A DNA stretch of 64,000 nt from PWQG01 sp050486205 (GCA_050486205.1 JBJHCW010000003.1:186001-250000), one strand, 5' to 3'; numbered from the stretch's first letter, positions 16,834-25,131 are shown. Notes: generated from the letters alone by a model not told the origin. Numbers and translations are program-made.

Positions 16834-17910
16834 TTGGTATTGAGTCGCAACACACAGTTCTGGCTGCTCCAGCTTATTGGCTGGAGTCTGTGGGTACTAT
16901 TGCTTGTGGTTCGGGACCTGACCTTTGTTCCGGTCGAATACATGTTCGACCGGGCTGTGGTCTTTGCATTGGACGCCCTGTTCGGTGTGGTGCTGACCAC
17001 GGGTATGCGTTATGTCTACCGGGCGATCTGGGACTACAGGGCCCATGTACGGGTTATTGCTGTACCGGTCCTGTGCCTGTTGGCATCGGTTATCTGGATG
17101 CCGGTGAAACGACTGATAGTCAGCACGGAATTCGGTGCTGCAGTTGATCTGATTGGTTATGGCTGGTTGCCGTTCATCAACCTGATGCCAGTGACCTTTA
17201 CCTTGCTGTTGGTCTGGAGCGTGTTGTACTTCTGTATCAAGTACTACCAGTTTTTCCAGCTTGAAAAGGAAAAGTACCTGCGCTCCGAAGCACTGGCGCG
17301 TGAAGCCCAGTTGCGCATGCTGCGCTACCAGCTCAATCCGCATTTCCTGTTCAATACACTCAATGCCATTTCCACACTGGTCATGCAGGGCGCATCGGAT
17401 GCGGCCAATCGCATGCTGACCAAGCTCAGTACATTTCTGCGTTATTCACTGGAACATGATCCGCTGGAGCAGGTTGATCTGGCGCGTGAGTTGCGCTCCG
17501 TCCAGTTGTACCTGGATATTGAGAAAGTACGTTTTGAAGAGCGCCTGGAAATCGAGTTGAATATCAGTTCCGAGGCGGAAAAAGCACTGGTGCCCAGTAT
17601 GTTGCTGCAGCCCCTGGTGGAAAACTCCATCAAGTATGCCGTGGCTCGCAGCGAATGTGGCGGCTGTATCCGTATTTCGGCCGAGGTGGTGGACGGGCAG
17701 CTTATCCTGTCGGTGGTGGATGATGGTCCCGGTCCGGAGGATGATGATGACAATGAAGAACGGATAGAAACGGTATCCTGTGGTGTGGGTCTGACCAATA
17801 TCAGGAATCGCCTGGGGGAGCTTTACGGTGATGCGTTCTCCCTGTCACTGGCCGCGCGATCCCCACGCGGGTTCGAGGCCAGGGTCAGTATTCCGTGTGT
17901 AACTCATTAA
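16834..17910 (+). CDS. LytS/AlgZ-type membrane sensor histidine kinase
   Basis: 358 residues from a TTG start behind a G-rich Shine-Dalgarno (GGGGGCAGG); no better start is in frame. Four hydrophobic segments occupy residues ~8-135. A short coiled coil follows (FQLEKEKYLRSEALAREAQ), then the His_kinase domain whose phospho-acceptor is in YQLNPHFLFNTLNA. The ATPase has LLQPLVENSIKYAV (N box), VVDDGPG and GVGLTNIRNRL. It has no periplasmic sensor domain, so the signal is probably sensed in the membrane. It is followed without gap by a LytTR response regulator, its evident partner. The layout resembles AlgZ/FimS-AlgR, but the neighbours here are mdh and an lrp-type gene. Confidence 0.9.
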   Translation: MVLSRNTQFWLLQLIGWSLWVLLLVVRDLTFVPVEYMFDRAVVFALDALFGVVLTTGMRYVYRAIWDYRAHVRVIAVPVLCLLASVIWMPVKRLIVSTEFGAAVDLIGYGWLPFINLMPVTFTLLLVWSVLYFCIKYYQFFQLEKEKYLRSEALAREAQLRMLRYQLNPHFLFNTLNAISTLVMQGASDAANRMLTKLSTFLRYSLEHDPLEQVDLARELRSVQLYLDIEKVRFEERLEIELNISSEAEKALVPSMLLQPLVENSIKYAVARSECGGCIRISAEVVDGQLILSVVDDGPGPEDDDDNEERIETVSCGVGLTNIRNRLGELYGDAFSLSLAARSPRGFEARVSIPCVTH

Positions 17911-17934
17911 ATGCATGTAAATGGTGTGGTTGAT

Positions 17935-18780
17935 ATGGAACATACGCTCAGAGTCATAGTGGTTGATGATGAATCCCTTGCGCGTGACGGACTGATCCTG
18001 CGCCTGGAGAAGCTGCCTGATGTACAGGTGGTGGCTTCCTGTCGGAACGGACGCGAGGCCCTGTCGGCAATGGCAGAACATCTGCCTGACCTGGTGTTCC
18101 TGGATGTGCAGATGCCCGGCATGAGTGGTTTTGACCTGATCAAACAGATGCAGCCGGATGAGATGCCGCTGGTTATCTTTGTGACTGCCTACGATGCCTT
18201 TGCCGTGGATGCTTTCAAGGTTCACGCCGTGGACTACCTGTTGAAACCCATCGAGCAGGAAAGGCTGGAGGAATCCGTGGCCCGGGCGCGCGACAGGCTG
18301 AGCGCATCTGCGGGTGCCACAGATGAAATCGCGACCGGGGGTGATAGTGAGAAAGAGCGGTTGCTGGAAATGGTCATGAGCCTGACCGGTAAGGATGAGG
18401 GCGCCGTGCGTGAGCTGCTGGAATCCGGCGATGACCCTGCGCGCAGGAATGACCGCCTGGCCATCAAGGACGGTTCGAGCACCATTTTTGTGCCCATTCA
18501 CGATATTGACTGGGTGGACGCGGCCGGGGATTACATGTGTGTACATGCCCGTGGTGAGACCTACATCATGCGGACTACCATGAAAGAGCTTGAGGCTCAG
18601 CTCGACCCCTCGGTATTCCAGCGTGTGCATCGCTCAACCATTGTCAATCTGCGCCGGGTAGAAAAGATTTCATCCCATATCAATGGTGAATTCCACCTCA
18701 CGCTCAGTTGTGGTGCGTCACTGAAGATGAGCCGATCCTACAAGGACAAGGTCCGTCACTTCTTTGCCCAGGGCAAGTGA
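17935..18780 (+). CDS. LytTR-family response regulator (AlgR/LytR type)
   Basis: 281 residues from MEHTLRVIVVDDESLARDG; an ATG directly after the kinase stop would add eight residues. The receiver domain has acidic DDE near residue 11 and the phospho-acceptor Asp at about 57 (LVFLDVQMPG), then Thr (FVTAYDAFA) and Lys (DYLLKP). A ~55-residue linker leads to a LytTR DNA-binding domain (RLAIKDGSSTIFVP, DIDWVDAAGDYM, VHRSTIVNL). It should activate genes by binding direct-repeat sites when phosphorylated by the kinase encoded just upstream. Target genes are unknown. Its stop abuts the stop of the convergent Lrp-type gene. Confidence 0.92.
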   Translation: MEHTLRVIVVDDESLARDGLILRLEKLPDVQVVASCRNGREALSAMAEHLPDLVFLDVQMPGMSGFDLIKQMQPDEMPLVIFVTAYDAFAVDAFKVHAVDYLLKPIEQERLEESVARARDRLSASAGATDEIATGGDSEKERLLEMVMSLTGKDEGAVRELLESGDDPARRNDRLAIKDGSSTIFVPIHDIDWVDAAGDYMCVHARGETYIMRTTMKELEAQLDPSVFQRVHRSTIVNLRRVEKISSHINGEFHLTLSCGASLKMSRSYKDKVRHFFAQGK

Positions 18781-19269
18781 TTACGGCGCGGCGCTATTGC
18801 GTAGGTGATTCAGTGGCAGGGCACGTGTGTCAAGCACCGTACGCAGGATGAAACTTGAATGCACATCGGCAACCCCTTCTATCCGGGTGATGGTGTTCAG
18901 CAGGAACTCCTGATAATACGCCATGTCCGGCACAATGACCTTGAGCTGGTAGTCGGCTGACTGCCCGGTAATCAGCAGGCACTCGAGAATCTCAGGGTGC
19001 TTTTTTACTTCGCGTTCGAAGTGCTCAAAGCGGTCCGGTGTGTGGCGATCCATGCTGATCTGTATCAAGGCGGTGAGCTTCAGATCCAGCGCCGCCGGAT
19101 CAAGCAGTACCACATGCCCGGTGATCAATCCTTCCTCTTCCAGCCGTTTCACGCGGCGTGCACACGGTGTAGCCGACAGGCCGATACGCTCGGCCAGTTC
19201 GGCGTTGGTGATGCGCCCATTGAGCTGTAGCTCCCGCAGGATGCGTTTGTCCAGTCTGTCCAGTTGCAT
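18781..19269 (-). CDS. Lrp/AsnC family transcriptional regulator
   Basis: 162 residues from MQLDRLDKRILRELQLNGR, the standard family start. The N-terminal helix-turn-helix (ITNAELAERIGLSATPCARRVKRLEEEGLI) is followed by the RAM ligand-binding domain (KLTALIQISM, VLECLLITGQSADYQLKVIV with I for V in places). It lies divergent from leuA across an AT-rich spacer, so leuA and its own gene are the obvious targets and a branched-chain amino acid the likely effector. E. coli Lrp is 164 residues and similar in plan. Whether this is global Lrp or a local paralogue cannot be read from sequence. Confidence 0.93.
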   Translation of the reverse strand: MQLDRLDKRILRELQLNGRITNAELAERIGLSATPCARRVKRLEEEGLITGHVVLLDPAALDLKLTALIQISMDRHTPDRFEHFEREVKKHPEILECLLITGQSADYQLKVIVPDMAYYQEFLLNTITRIEGVADVHSSFILRTVLDTRALPLNHLRNSAAP

Positions 19270-19462
19270 TCTGGCTCCATACAAGATGATCGTTCGCTTA
19301 TACTGACCTAAATTGGAGTATTATTCTATACAAATAAATAAATATGGTTATATTCACCAAATAAAGGCAATATCATTAGTAAATTGAAGTGGAATCACTC
19401 AGCTTCATGTCGTAAGCTTTGCGCTCATGACTGACAGGCCTTTTTCCGGAGCACAGAGAACG
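19270..19462. promoter_or_regulatory. AT-rich divergent control region between lrp-type gene and leuA
   Basis: About 190 bases without a gene. Bases ~19305-19385 are strikingly AT-rich compared with the surroundings, with phased A/T runs (AAATAAATAAATATGG, ATTCACCAAATAAAGG). Such DNA is typical of Lrp-bound promoters. I could not fix a convincing -35/-10 pair for either gene. Confidence 0.5.
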
Positions 19463-21139
19463 ATGTACACGCACAGCAAATACAAAGCTTTCCAGCCCAT
19501 CTCCATTCCTGACCGACGTTGGCCCGACCGGGTCATCACGGAAGCGCCACGCTGGTGCAGTGTGGATCTGCGTGATGGCAACCAGGCGCTTATTGAGCCG
19601 ATGTCTGTGTCGCAGAAACGTCAGATGTTCGAACTGCTGGTTGATGTTGGCTTCAAGGAAATAGAGATCGGTTTTCCTGCTGCATCACAGCCTGATTTTG
19701 ATTTTGTCCGCGATCTTGTTGAAAACAACCGGATTCCGGATGATGTCACGGTGCAGGTGCTGACCCAGGCTAGACCCGAACTTATCCAGCGCACCTATGA
19801 GTCGCTGCGTGGCGTGAAAAAGGCCATTGTGCATGTGTATAACTCCACGTCGGTTGTGCAGCGCAAAAAAGTGTTCCGCCTGGATCGCGAAGGCATCAAG
19901 CGTATTGCCGTGGAGGGTGCCCGTGAAGTCATGCGCTGTGCCGCTGAGGCGCCGGAAACGGACTGGTCCTTCCAGTACTCCCCTGAAAGTTTCACCGGCA
20001 CCGAGGTGGATTATGCCGTGGAAGTGTGTAACGCGGTGATCGAGGTCTGGCAGCCGACGCCGGAAAAACCCTGCATCATCAATCTGCCGGCTACGGTAGA
20101 GATGGCCACGCCCAATGTCTTTGCTGATCAGGTGGAGTGGTTCTGCCGTCATGTGGATCGCCGCGACTCGGTCATCATCAGTCTGCATACACACAATGAT
20201 CGCGGCTGCGCTGTGGCTGCCGCAGAGCTAGGGGTGATGGCTGGCGCCGATCGTGTTGAAGGCACCTTGCTGGGTAACGGTGAGCGCACCGGTAATATGG
20301 ATATAGTGGTCATGGCCATGAACCTGTACAGCCAGGGCATTGATCCGAGACTGGATTTCAGTGACATGGACCGGATTGTTTCGGTTGTGCGTGCCTGCAC
20401 CCAGATAGATGTGCATCCGCGTCAGCCCTATTCGGGTGATCTGGTGTTCACGGCTTTCTCTGGCAGTCATCAGGATGCGATCAAGAAATGTCTGGATGTC
20501 TATCAGGAAGGCGAGACCTGGGAAATTGCCTACCTTCCCATTGATCCGCGCGATGTCGGGCGAACCTACCAGGACGTGATCCGTGTCAACAGTCAGTCTG
20601 GCAAGGGTGGTGTCGCCTATGTACTGGCCAGCAAGTTCGGATTCCAGTTGCCGCGATGGCTCCAGATCGAATTCAGCCGAGTGGTGCAGAAAGAAGCCGA
20701 GGACAGCGGGCAGGAGATTGGTGCCGACAGGATCTGGTCGCTGTTCCGTGAACACTATCTGGCCGAAAATCAGCCGGTCAGTCTGGACACCTTCTCCATC
20801 AATCGATCGGACCGTCAGGGCAAGGAGAGTTTCAAAGCCAGTATCTGCTGCTTTGACGAGAATCTGGACATCGCCGGGGAGGGCGAAGGGGTGCTGGATG
20901 CGTTCGCCGAAGCCTTGCGCGAGGCCACGGGCGTTACTTTCGAGATCATGGAGTATGGAGAGCATGCGCTGGAGAAAGGGACCGATGCCGAGGCTGTTAC
21001 CTATATCCAGCTTCGCAGTGGCACTCACCGTTACACTGGTGTTGCCATCAGTCGTGACATAGTCAGCTCCTCGCTCAACGCATTGCTCAGCGCCGTTGGT
21101 TATCTTCTGCGCGATGAGCGCGAGCGGCGCGCAGCCTGA
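19463..21139 (+). CDS. leuA: 2-isopropylmalate synthase, type II
   Basis: 558 residues from MYTHSKYKAFQPISIPDRRW; an ATG 12 codons upstream is possible but does not match the family start. This is the longer actinobacterial/yeast-like form: CSVDLRDGNQALIEPM has the catalytic DRE elements, ISLHTHNDRGCAVAAAELG the metal-binding histidines, and GNGERTGNMD the active-site loop. The C-terminal ~130 residues form the leucine feedback domain. It makes 2-isopropylmalate from acetyl-CoA and 2-oxoisovalerate, the first committed step to leucine. A divergent Lrp-type gene shares the upstream region. A second, different LeuA family enzyme is encoded 6.5 kb away. Confidence 0.95.
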   Translation: MYTHSKYKAFQPISIPDRRWPDRVITEAPRWCSVDLRDGNQALIEPMSVSQKRQMFELLVDVGFKEIEIGFPAASQPDFDFVRDLVENNRIPDDVTVQVLTQARPELIQRTYESLRGVKKAIVHVYNSTSVVQRKKVFRLDREGIKRIAVEGAREVMRCAAEAPETDWSFQYSPESFTGTEVDYAVEVCNAVIEVWQPTPEKPCIINLPATVEMATPNVFADQVEWFCRHVDRRDSVIISLHTHNDRGCAVAAAELGVMAGADRVEGTLLGNGERTGNMDIVVMAMNLYSQGIDPRLDFSDMDRIVSVVRACTQIDVHPRQPYSGDLVFTAFSGSHQDAIKKCLDVYQEGETWEIAYLPIDPRDVGRTYQDVIRVNSQSGKGGVAYVLASKFGFQLPRWLQIEFSRVVQKEAEDSGQEIGADRIWSLFREHYLAENQPVSLDTFSINRSDRQGKESFKASICCFDENLDIAGEGEGVLDAFAEALREATGVTFEIMEYGEHALEKGTDAEAVTYIQLRSGTHRYTGVAISRDIVSSSLNALLSAVGYLLRDERERRAA

Positions 21140-21231
21140 CCACACACGTTCCGCAAATCAACCCGCAGGTCAACGGGAACGCCTGTTTGCATCGGGCTGC
21201 CCACAAGGCACATGATGTAATGTTTTCAAAA

Positions 21232-21261
21232 GAAACTGTGCAGGCGTGCACCCGCTCTAAA
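21232..21261 (+). promoter_or_regulatory. Possible ECF-type promoter before the sigma factor gene
   Basis: GAAACT, 18 bases, TCTAAA; the AAC-containing -35 is what group-IV sigma factors prefer, but the spacer is 1-2 bases long for RpoE. The spacer contains GTGCA-N4-TGCAC, a perfect short inverted repeat. The start would lie about 45 bases before the sigma gene ATG, suggesting autoregulation. Weak evidence. Confidence 0.3.
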
Positions 21262-21311
21262 ACTATTCGACCGCTTGCTGCGACTAGCTTATCAACATCC
21301 GGGATCTGCTG

Positions 21312-21920
21312 ATGACAGACAGAGCGCAGGACGAAGCATTGATCAATGCTGCGGTGCAGGGTTCTGCACGCGCCTGGGAAAAACTCGTCCGTTGTTATGA
21401 GCGCCGCGTTTACAACTACGGCTTGCGCCTGACGGGTAATCCGACGGATGCCATGGATCTGATGCAGGAAGTCTTTGTTGGTGTCTATCGCAATCTGCAC
21501 CGGTTTCGCGGCGATGCGCGTTTCAGCAGCTGGCTCTTTCGCATAGCCCACAACAAGGCCGTGGACATGAACCGGCGCCAGCGACTGGTGTCTGTCCAGG
21601 ATATCCGCAGCCTGACCGGTGAAGAGCCCGGACCGGATTACGACGGTATTGTGGACGAGCGGTCACCGGATCCTCAGCAGTCGGTTCTGGACAGCGAGTT
21701 GAACCAGCAGATTGCCGGTTTTTTGCAGGCGCTTCCGATGGAACAGCGCCTGTTGGTCGAGCTGAAAGTTTTTCAGTCGCTGACTTTCGAGGAAATTGCC
21801 GAAATGCAGGACATTTCGACAAATACCGCCAAGACCCGGTTCTACACAGCACTTCGAAAATTGAAAACGCTCATGGAGACAGACAATGACATGCCCCAGA
21901 TCGCCGGAAACAGTCGCTAA
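21312..21920 (+). CDS. ECF (RpoE-like) RNA polymerase sigma factor
   Basis: 202 residues. Region 2 spans about residues 20-90 (YERRVYNYGLRLTGNPTDAM, then QEVFVGVYRNLHRFRGDARF, then SSWLFRIAHNKAVDMNRR), and region 4 covers ~135-190 (LPMEQRLLVELKVFQSLTF with EEIAEMQDISTNTAKTRFY). The linker is rather acidic. It redirects RNA polymerase to stress promoters when released from its anti-sigma factor. The last 35 bases overlap the start of the anti-sigma gene, so the two are made together. This is not the enteric rpoE-rseABC arrangement; the third gene here is an unrelated coiled-coil protein. Confidence 0.93.
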   Translation: MTDRAQDEALINAAVQGSARAWEKLVRCYERRVYNYGLRLTGNPTDAMDLMQEVFVGVYRNLHRFRGDARFSSWLFRIAHNKAVDMNRRQRLVSVQDIRSLTGEEPGPDYDGIVDERSPDPQQSVLDSELNQQIAGFLQALPMEQRLLVELKVFQSLTFEEIAEMQDISTNTAKTRFYTALRKLKTLMETDNDMPQIAGNSR

Positions 21921-22509
21921 TCTCCTGGATGACAGTCTGCCCCCCGTGCAGCGCACTGCGGCCGAGGCACACCTTGCCAATTGTGCAGCCTGCCGTGATG
22001 CGCTGGCAGCGCTTGAAGACCTGCCAAACAGCCTGCTGGCCTGGCAGGAGCAGGCTGTGCCAGGCTGGGACCGACGCCAGGCAGCGCGCGCACACAAGCA
22101 GGGTGTATCAGGCGCATCCTGGTCGTGGTGGCAGTGGGCGCCCATGATGGCGTCTCTGGTACTGGCGCTGGCAGTGGTCTTCAACGTGCAGATAAGTCAC
22201 ACCAACGCCGGATTCACGATCGCATTTGGGGGCGCCGCAGCGCCAGCTGCCGAAGCGCAGGCGCTGGAATCCCTGGTTGCCCGGTATAACGAACAACAGC
22301 TTCAGGTCATGAACGAGACCTTGTCCCAGTTTGCCGACAGCGCAGCCGCCGGTCTTGAGGACGTGGTGCGCTGGATCGAACGTCAGCGCCAGCAGGACAT
22401 GCAGTTGCTGGAGGCCAGCTTCCAGGAAATGCTTGAACGTGAGTACGAAACAGTTCGCTCGGTCCAGCAATTGGCAATGTATGTCCAGGCATCCGGCAAT
22501 GTACGGTAG
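21886..22509 (+). CDS. Zinc-binding transmembrane anti-sigma factor
   Basis: 207 residues. The N-terminal ~45 residues carry HLANCAACRD, the H-x3-C-x2-C zinc motif of ZAS anti-sigma factors. One membrane segment lies at ~85-105 (WAPMMASLVLALAVVFNV). The periplasmic part (~110-207) is almost all helix rich in Gln and Glu (VARYNEQQLQVMNETLSQ, VRWIERQRQQDMQLLEASF). It should hold the sigma factor at the membrane and release it on a periplasmic or redox cue. It overlaps the sigma gene by 35 bases and lies 13 bases before the next gene, so the three form an operon. Confidence 0.85.
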   Translation: MTCPRSPETVANLLDDSLPPVQRTAAEAHLANCAACRDALAALEDLPNSLLAWQEQAVPGWDRRQAARAHKQGVSGASWSWWQWAPMMASLVLALAVVFNVQISHTNAGFTIAFGGAAAPAAEAQALESLVARYNEQQLQVMNETLSQFADSAAAGLEDVVRWIERQRQQDMQLLEASFQEMLEREYETVRSVQQLAMYVQASGNVR

Positions 22510-22522
22510 CGGGGAGGTGGTC

Positions 22523-23620
22523 ATGTCCACAGTATTGTCAGGAAATATCAGTGCAACCCGTCAGTGGGTGACCCGGTTGATATCACTGGTGTTGCTTGCG
22601 CCACTGCTGTGGCTGTCACAGCCGGTGTTCGCGCAGTCGGCGGCTGAACCGGATATGGATGACATGCGACGCAGCATCGACGTGTTTGCCGGTGTGCTCA
22701 GTGAAAGCCTTGATCTGAATGTGCGCCAGAGTATTTTTCATCCCCGCTCGGGTGATGTTCGTGGTCGATACCTGGCTGGTCAGGGGGTGGTGCTTGAGCT
22801 TGCCACGCCGCTACGCGCCCGGCGCGGCATGATGGGCCGATATGCGTTGCATCAGTCTATCAGTGATCTGTCAGAGCAGATCGACAGCCGGTGGGGCAAT
22901 CGGCAGTTGCTGGTCCAGCGTCCGGATACCGATGCCATGCGTGAGGCCCTGGCCCTGTCCATGCGCCGCGACCAGGCGGCAGCGTACTATCGGCAGTTGA
23001 TGGAGCAACTGGCAAGCATCGACGGGCATGATGCTGTGGACAGTGCGCTGCGTGCCGCTGCCAGCTCTGCCCGTGCACTGCGTAATATGGGCGAGTTGAG
23101 CGAGGAGGTCTTTGAGGCGCAGATCCAGGAACTGAACCAGCTGCGAACGCAGCTCGCCGAGCACCTTGCGCAGCGCGAGGCCTTGCAGCGGGAGCTGCGT
23201 GAGGCAGGCGCGGATCAGCAATCCGAGCCGGATGAGCAGACAAGGGAGCGCTGGCAGGAGGCTTTGGTCTCGCTGCGTGGCCAACTGGACGAACTCGGAG
23301 AGCTCGCCTCCCGGCATTCCAGTGCCATGCGAGCCCGCACAGACAGCATGCGTGAACAGCAGCTGGCAGCCTGGCAGCAAGAGCTGGAGGACTTCGAGCT
23401 GCGCCTTTTTGAAACGCTTTGTGACTACGGTGCGAGCCTTCGCCCCCTGCCCGATGACGAGCATTTGAGCCTTGTGCTGACTGGTCTGGGTGCAGAGATG
23501 GAAGACGGTACTCGCGCCGACCGGATTCATGTAATCGGCAAGCAGTCACTGATCCGGTGTCAGCGGGGGGATATTGACGCCACTGGCTTGCGCACTGCCG
23601 CCCGAAGTTATGATATGTGA
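22523..23620 (+). CDS. Unknown exported coiled-coil protein linked to ECF sigma/anti-sigma
   Basis: I do not recognise a named family. 365 residues from MSTVLSGN, preceded by GGGGAGGTGG. A signal peptide (TRLISLVLLAPLLWLSQPVFAQ) is likely cut after VFA. Residues ~45-130 may fold as a domain (SLDLNVRQSIFHPRSGDVRG, GQGVVLELATPLRARRG), ~150-300 is a long Gln/Glu/Arg-rich coiled coil (EVFEAQIQELNQLRTQLAEH), and ~310-355 another small domain (LSLVLTGLGAEMEDG, DRIHVIGKQSLIRCQRG). It is the third gene of the sigma/anti-sigma operon and could sense or modulate the helical periplasmic part of the anti-sigma factor; that role is inference from position only. Confidence 0.7.
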   Translation: MSTVLSGNISATRQWVTRLISLVLLAPLLWLSQPVFAQSAAEPDMDDMRRSIDVFAGVLSESLDLNVRQSIFHPRSGDVRGRYLAGQGVVLELATPLRARRGMMGRYALHQSISDLSEQIDSRWGNRQLLVQRPDTDAMREALALSMRRDQAAAYYRQLMEQLASIDGHDAVDSALRAAASSARALRNMGELSEEVFEAQIQELNQLRTQLAEHLAQREALQRELREAGADQQSEPDEQTRERWQEALVSLRGQLDELGELASRHSSAMRARTDSMREQQLAAWQQELEDFELRLFETLCDYGASLRPLPDDEHLSLVLTGLGAEMEDGTRADRIHVIGKQSLIRCQRGDIDATGLRTAARSYDM

Positions 23621-23654
23621 AGTCGCAATTGTCCGCTGTCAGCCTGGGTGCTGT

Positions 23655-23684
23655 CTGGCAATCATCTTTGCATCGCTATAGAAT
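23655..23684 (+). promoter_or_regulatory. Candidate promoter for the zinc-ribbon gene
   Basis: CTGGCA, 18 bases, TAGAAT, with a predicted start ~45 bases before the ATG. It lies in the 115-base spacer after the coiled-coil gene, so the zinc-ribbon gene may be separate from the sigma operon. Confidence 0.4.
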
Positions 23685-23735
23685 TGGCACTGAGTTCCCA
23701 ACAAGAAATCAATAATCGACATCAGGAGCAAGCCG

Positions 23736-24134
23736 ATGGACTGCCCCAAATGCAATGCAAGCATGATTGAACGAACTGTGGAGACACTGCATGGCGCGGT
23801 TGTCATTGACCAGTGTTCAAGTTGCAAGGGCTTGTGGTTTGATAATGGCGAAGCCGAGCAGTTGAAGGAGTCCTGGATGTCTGATTTTCTGGACAGCGGC
23901 GACCCTGACATTGGCAAAACCTATAATCGGGTGCGCGACATCCGCTGCCCTCGCTGTGGCAAGATCATGGAAAAGATCAACGATCCAAAACAGTCACACC
24001 TGGAATACGAGGCCTGCCCTGCACACGGCATGTTTATGGATGCCGGTGAGTTCACTGACTACAAACACGAAACCCTGATGGATATCTTCAAAGGTGTGAT
24101 CGCCAGCCTCAAGCGGCGATCTCCCGGATCCTGA
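23736..24134 (+). CDS. Double zinc-ribbon (TFIIB-type) protein
   Basis: 132 residues, preceded by AGGAG. Two zf-TFIIB repeats: MDCPKCNASM with DQCSSCKGLWFDNGE (residues ~1-45), and IRCPRCGKIM with YEACPAHGMFMDAGEFTD (~65-110). In the second ribbon the last ligand pair is C-x2-H rather than C-x2-C. Proteins of this family are widespread, small, cytoplasmic and uncharacterised. It is convergent with the PHP gene seven bases beyond its stop. No function is proposed. Confidence 0.82.
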   Translation: MDCPKCNASMIERTVETLHGAVVIDQCSSCKGLWFDNGEAEQLKESWMSDFLDSGDPDIGKTYNRVRDIRCPRCGKIMEKINDPKQSHLEYEACPAHGMFMDAGEFTDYKHETLMDIFKGVIASLKRRSPGS

Positions 24135-24141
24135 TCCTGCT

Positions 24142-24999
24142 TCAGGCGGCGTCCGACAGTGTTGCCTGCCACAGTGGATGATGCCAGACGGCGCGCTCCC
24201 GGCAGTTGCGTGGCAGGTGCCGAATCTTGCCGATATCCATCCATTCCCGATCCGGGGTATGAAAGTCTGATCCGATTGATGCCCACAGCCTGTGTGCTTC
24301 ACACAGGTCGCCCAGATGGGCCAGTTTGTCAGGGTTCAGGTTGGAGTAACTCACCTCCATGGCCTCGCCGCCGGCCTCGCTGAACTCCGAAAGCAGGCGA
24401 TTCATTCGAACCCCGGTAAGCCGGTACCTGTCCGGATGCGCCAGCACAGCCAGGCCTCCGGCATCCACCAGGGTACGGCAGGCCGTACCAATGTCACACC
24501 ACTGCGCTGGGGCGCGGTAACGACCACGTGCCCCCAGCAGTTTGCTGAAGGCCTGTTGCTTGTTGCCGGCGAGACCACGTTCAATGAGGAAATCGGCGAT
24601 GTGGTTACGGCTGATGGCCTGGCAGGGCAGAGTGTCCAGATGTGCCATCAGGCCAGTGATGCCGCTGGCAGCCAGTTTGTCAGCAATGGCTTGTGCACGA
24701 ATTCGTCTGAGTTCTTGATGCTGTTGCAACAGTGCTGTCAGCCCCGGGTGCTGGTCATTGACGAACAGGCCAACGATATGGATTTCGCGACCTTCCCAGA
24801 GTGTGGATATTTCCACTCCCGGCACCAGCATGAGCCCGTCTGGCACCTGCTGCGGTGTCAGCGACTGCCAGGCCCCGGTGGAGTCGTGATCGGTGATGGC
24901 CAGGTACTGGATATTACAGTCGGCAGCCCGTGCCACCAGGGCTTCGGGGCTGAGCGTACCGTCGGAGTACCAGGAGTGGGTGTGCAGGTCTGCGCGCAT
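24142..24999 (-). CDS. PHP-domain phosphoesterase (RNase AM / YciV-like)
   Basis: 285 residues from MRADLHTHSWYSDGTLSPEA; upstream in-frame codons would extend into the iscR promoter and lack homology. The PHP metal-binding residues are visible: DLHTHS, AITDHDSTG, PGVEIST, LAHPDRYR and SIGSDFHTPD. E. coli RnmA (YciV, 293 residues) has the same plan and acts as a 5'-3' exonuclease and 3',5'-nucleoside bisphosphate phosphatase; this is the probable role. Divergent from iscR. Confidence 0.88.
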   Translation of the reverse strand: MRADLHTHSWYSDGTLSPEALVARAADCNIQYLAITDHDSTGAWQSLTPQQVPDGLMLVPGVEISTLWEGREIHIVGLFVNDQHPGLTALLQQHQELRRIRAQAIADKLAASGITGLMAHLDTLPCQAISRNHIADFLIERGLAGNKQQAFSKLLGARGRYRAPAQWCDIGTACRTLVDAGGLAVLAHPDRYRLTGVRMNRLLSEFSEAGGEAMEVSYSNLNPDKLAHLGDLCEAHRLWASIGSDFHTPDREWMDIGKIRHLPRNCRERAVWHHPLWQATLSDAA

Positions 25000-25055
25000 A
25001 GTGGCGGCAAGGTTACTGCCCTGATCGATGGATGTCCAGCGCAGGGCGGGTGGTA

Positions 25056-25088
25056 ATAGTTGATTAAAAAGCTTGGTTATTCCATAAT
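25056..25088 (+). promoter_or_regulatory. iscR promoter with IscR type 1 site
   Basis: A sigma-70 promoter, TTGATT, 17 bases, CATAAT, overlaps a 25-base near-palindrome (25056-25080) beginning ATAGTTGATT and ending TTGGTTAT. By my count this matches 19 of 25 positions of the E. coli type 1 IscR consensus. Binding of [2Fe-2S]-IscR there would repress iscR-iscS as in E. coli. Confidence 0.65.
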
Positions 25089-25131
25089 TTCTTTGTTGTT
25101 GCCTACTTACATGCTGAATTGAAGTCATCTT

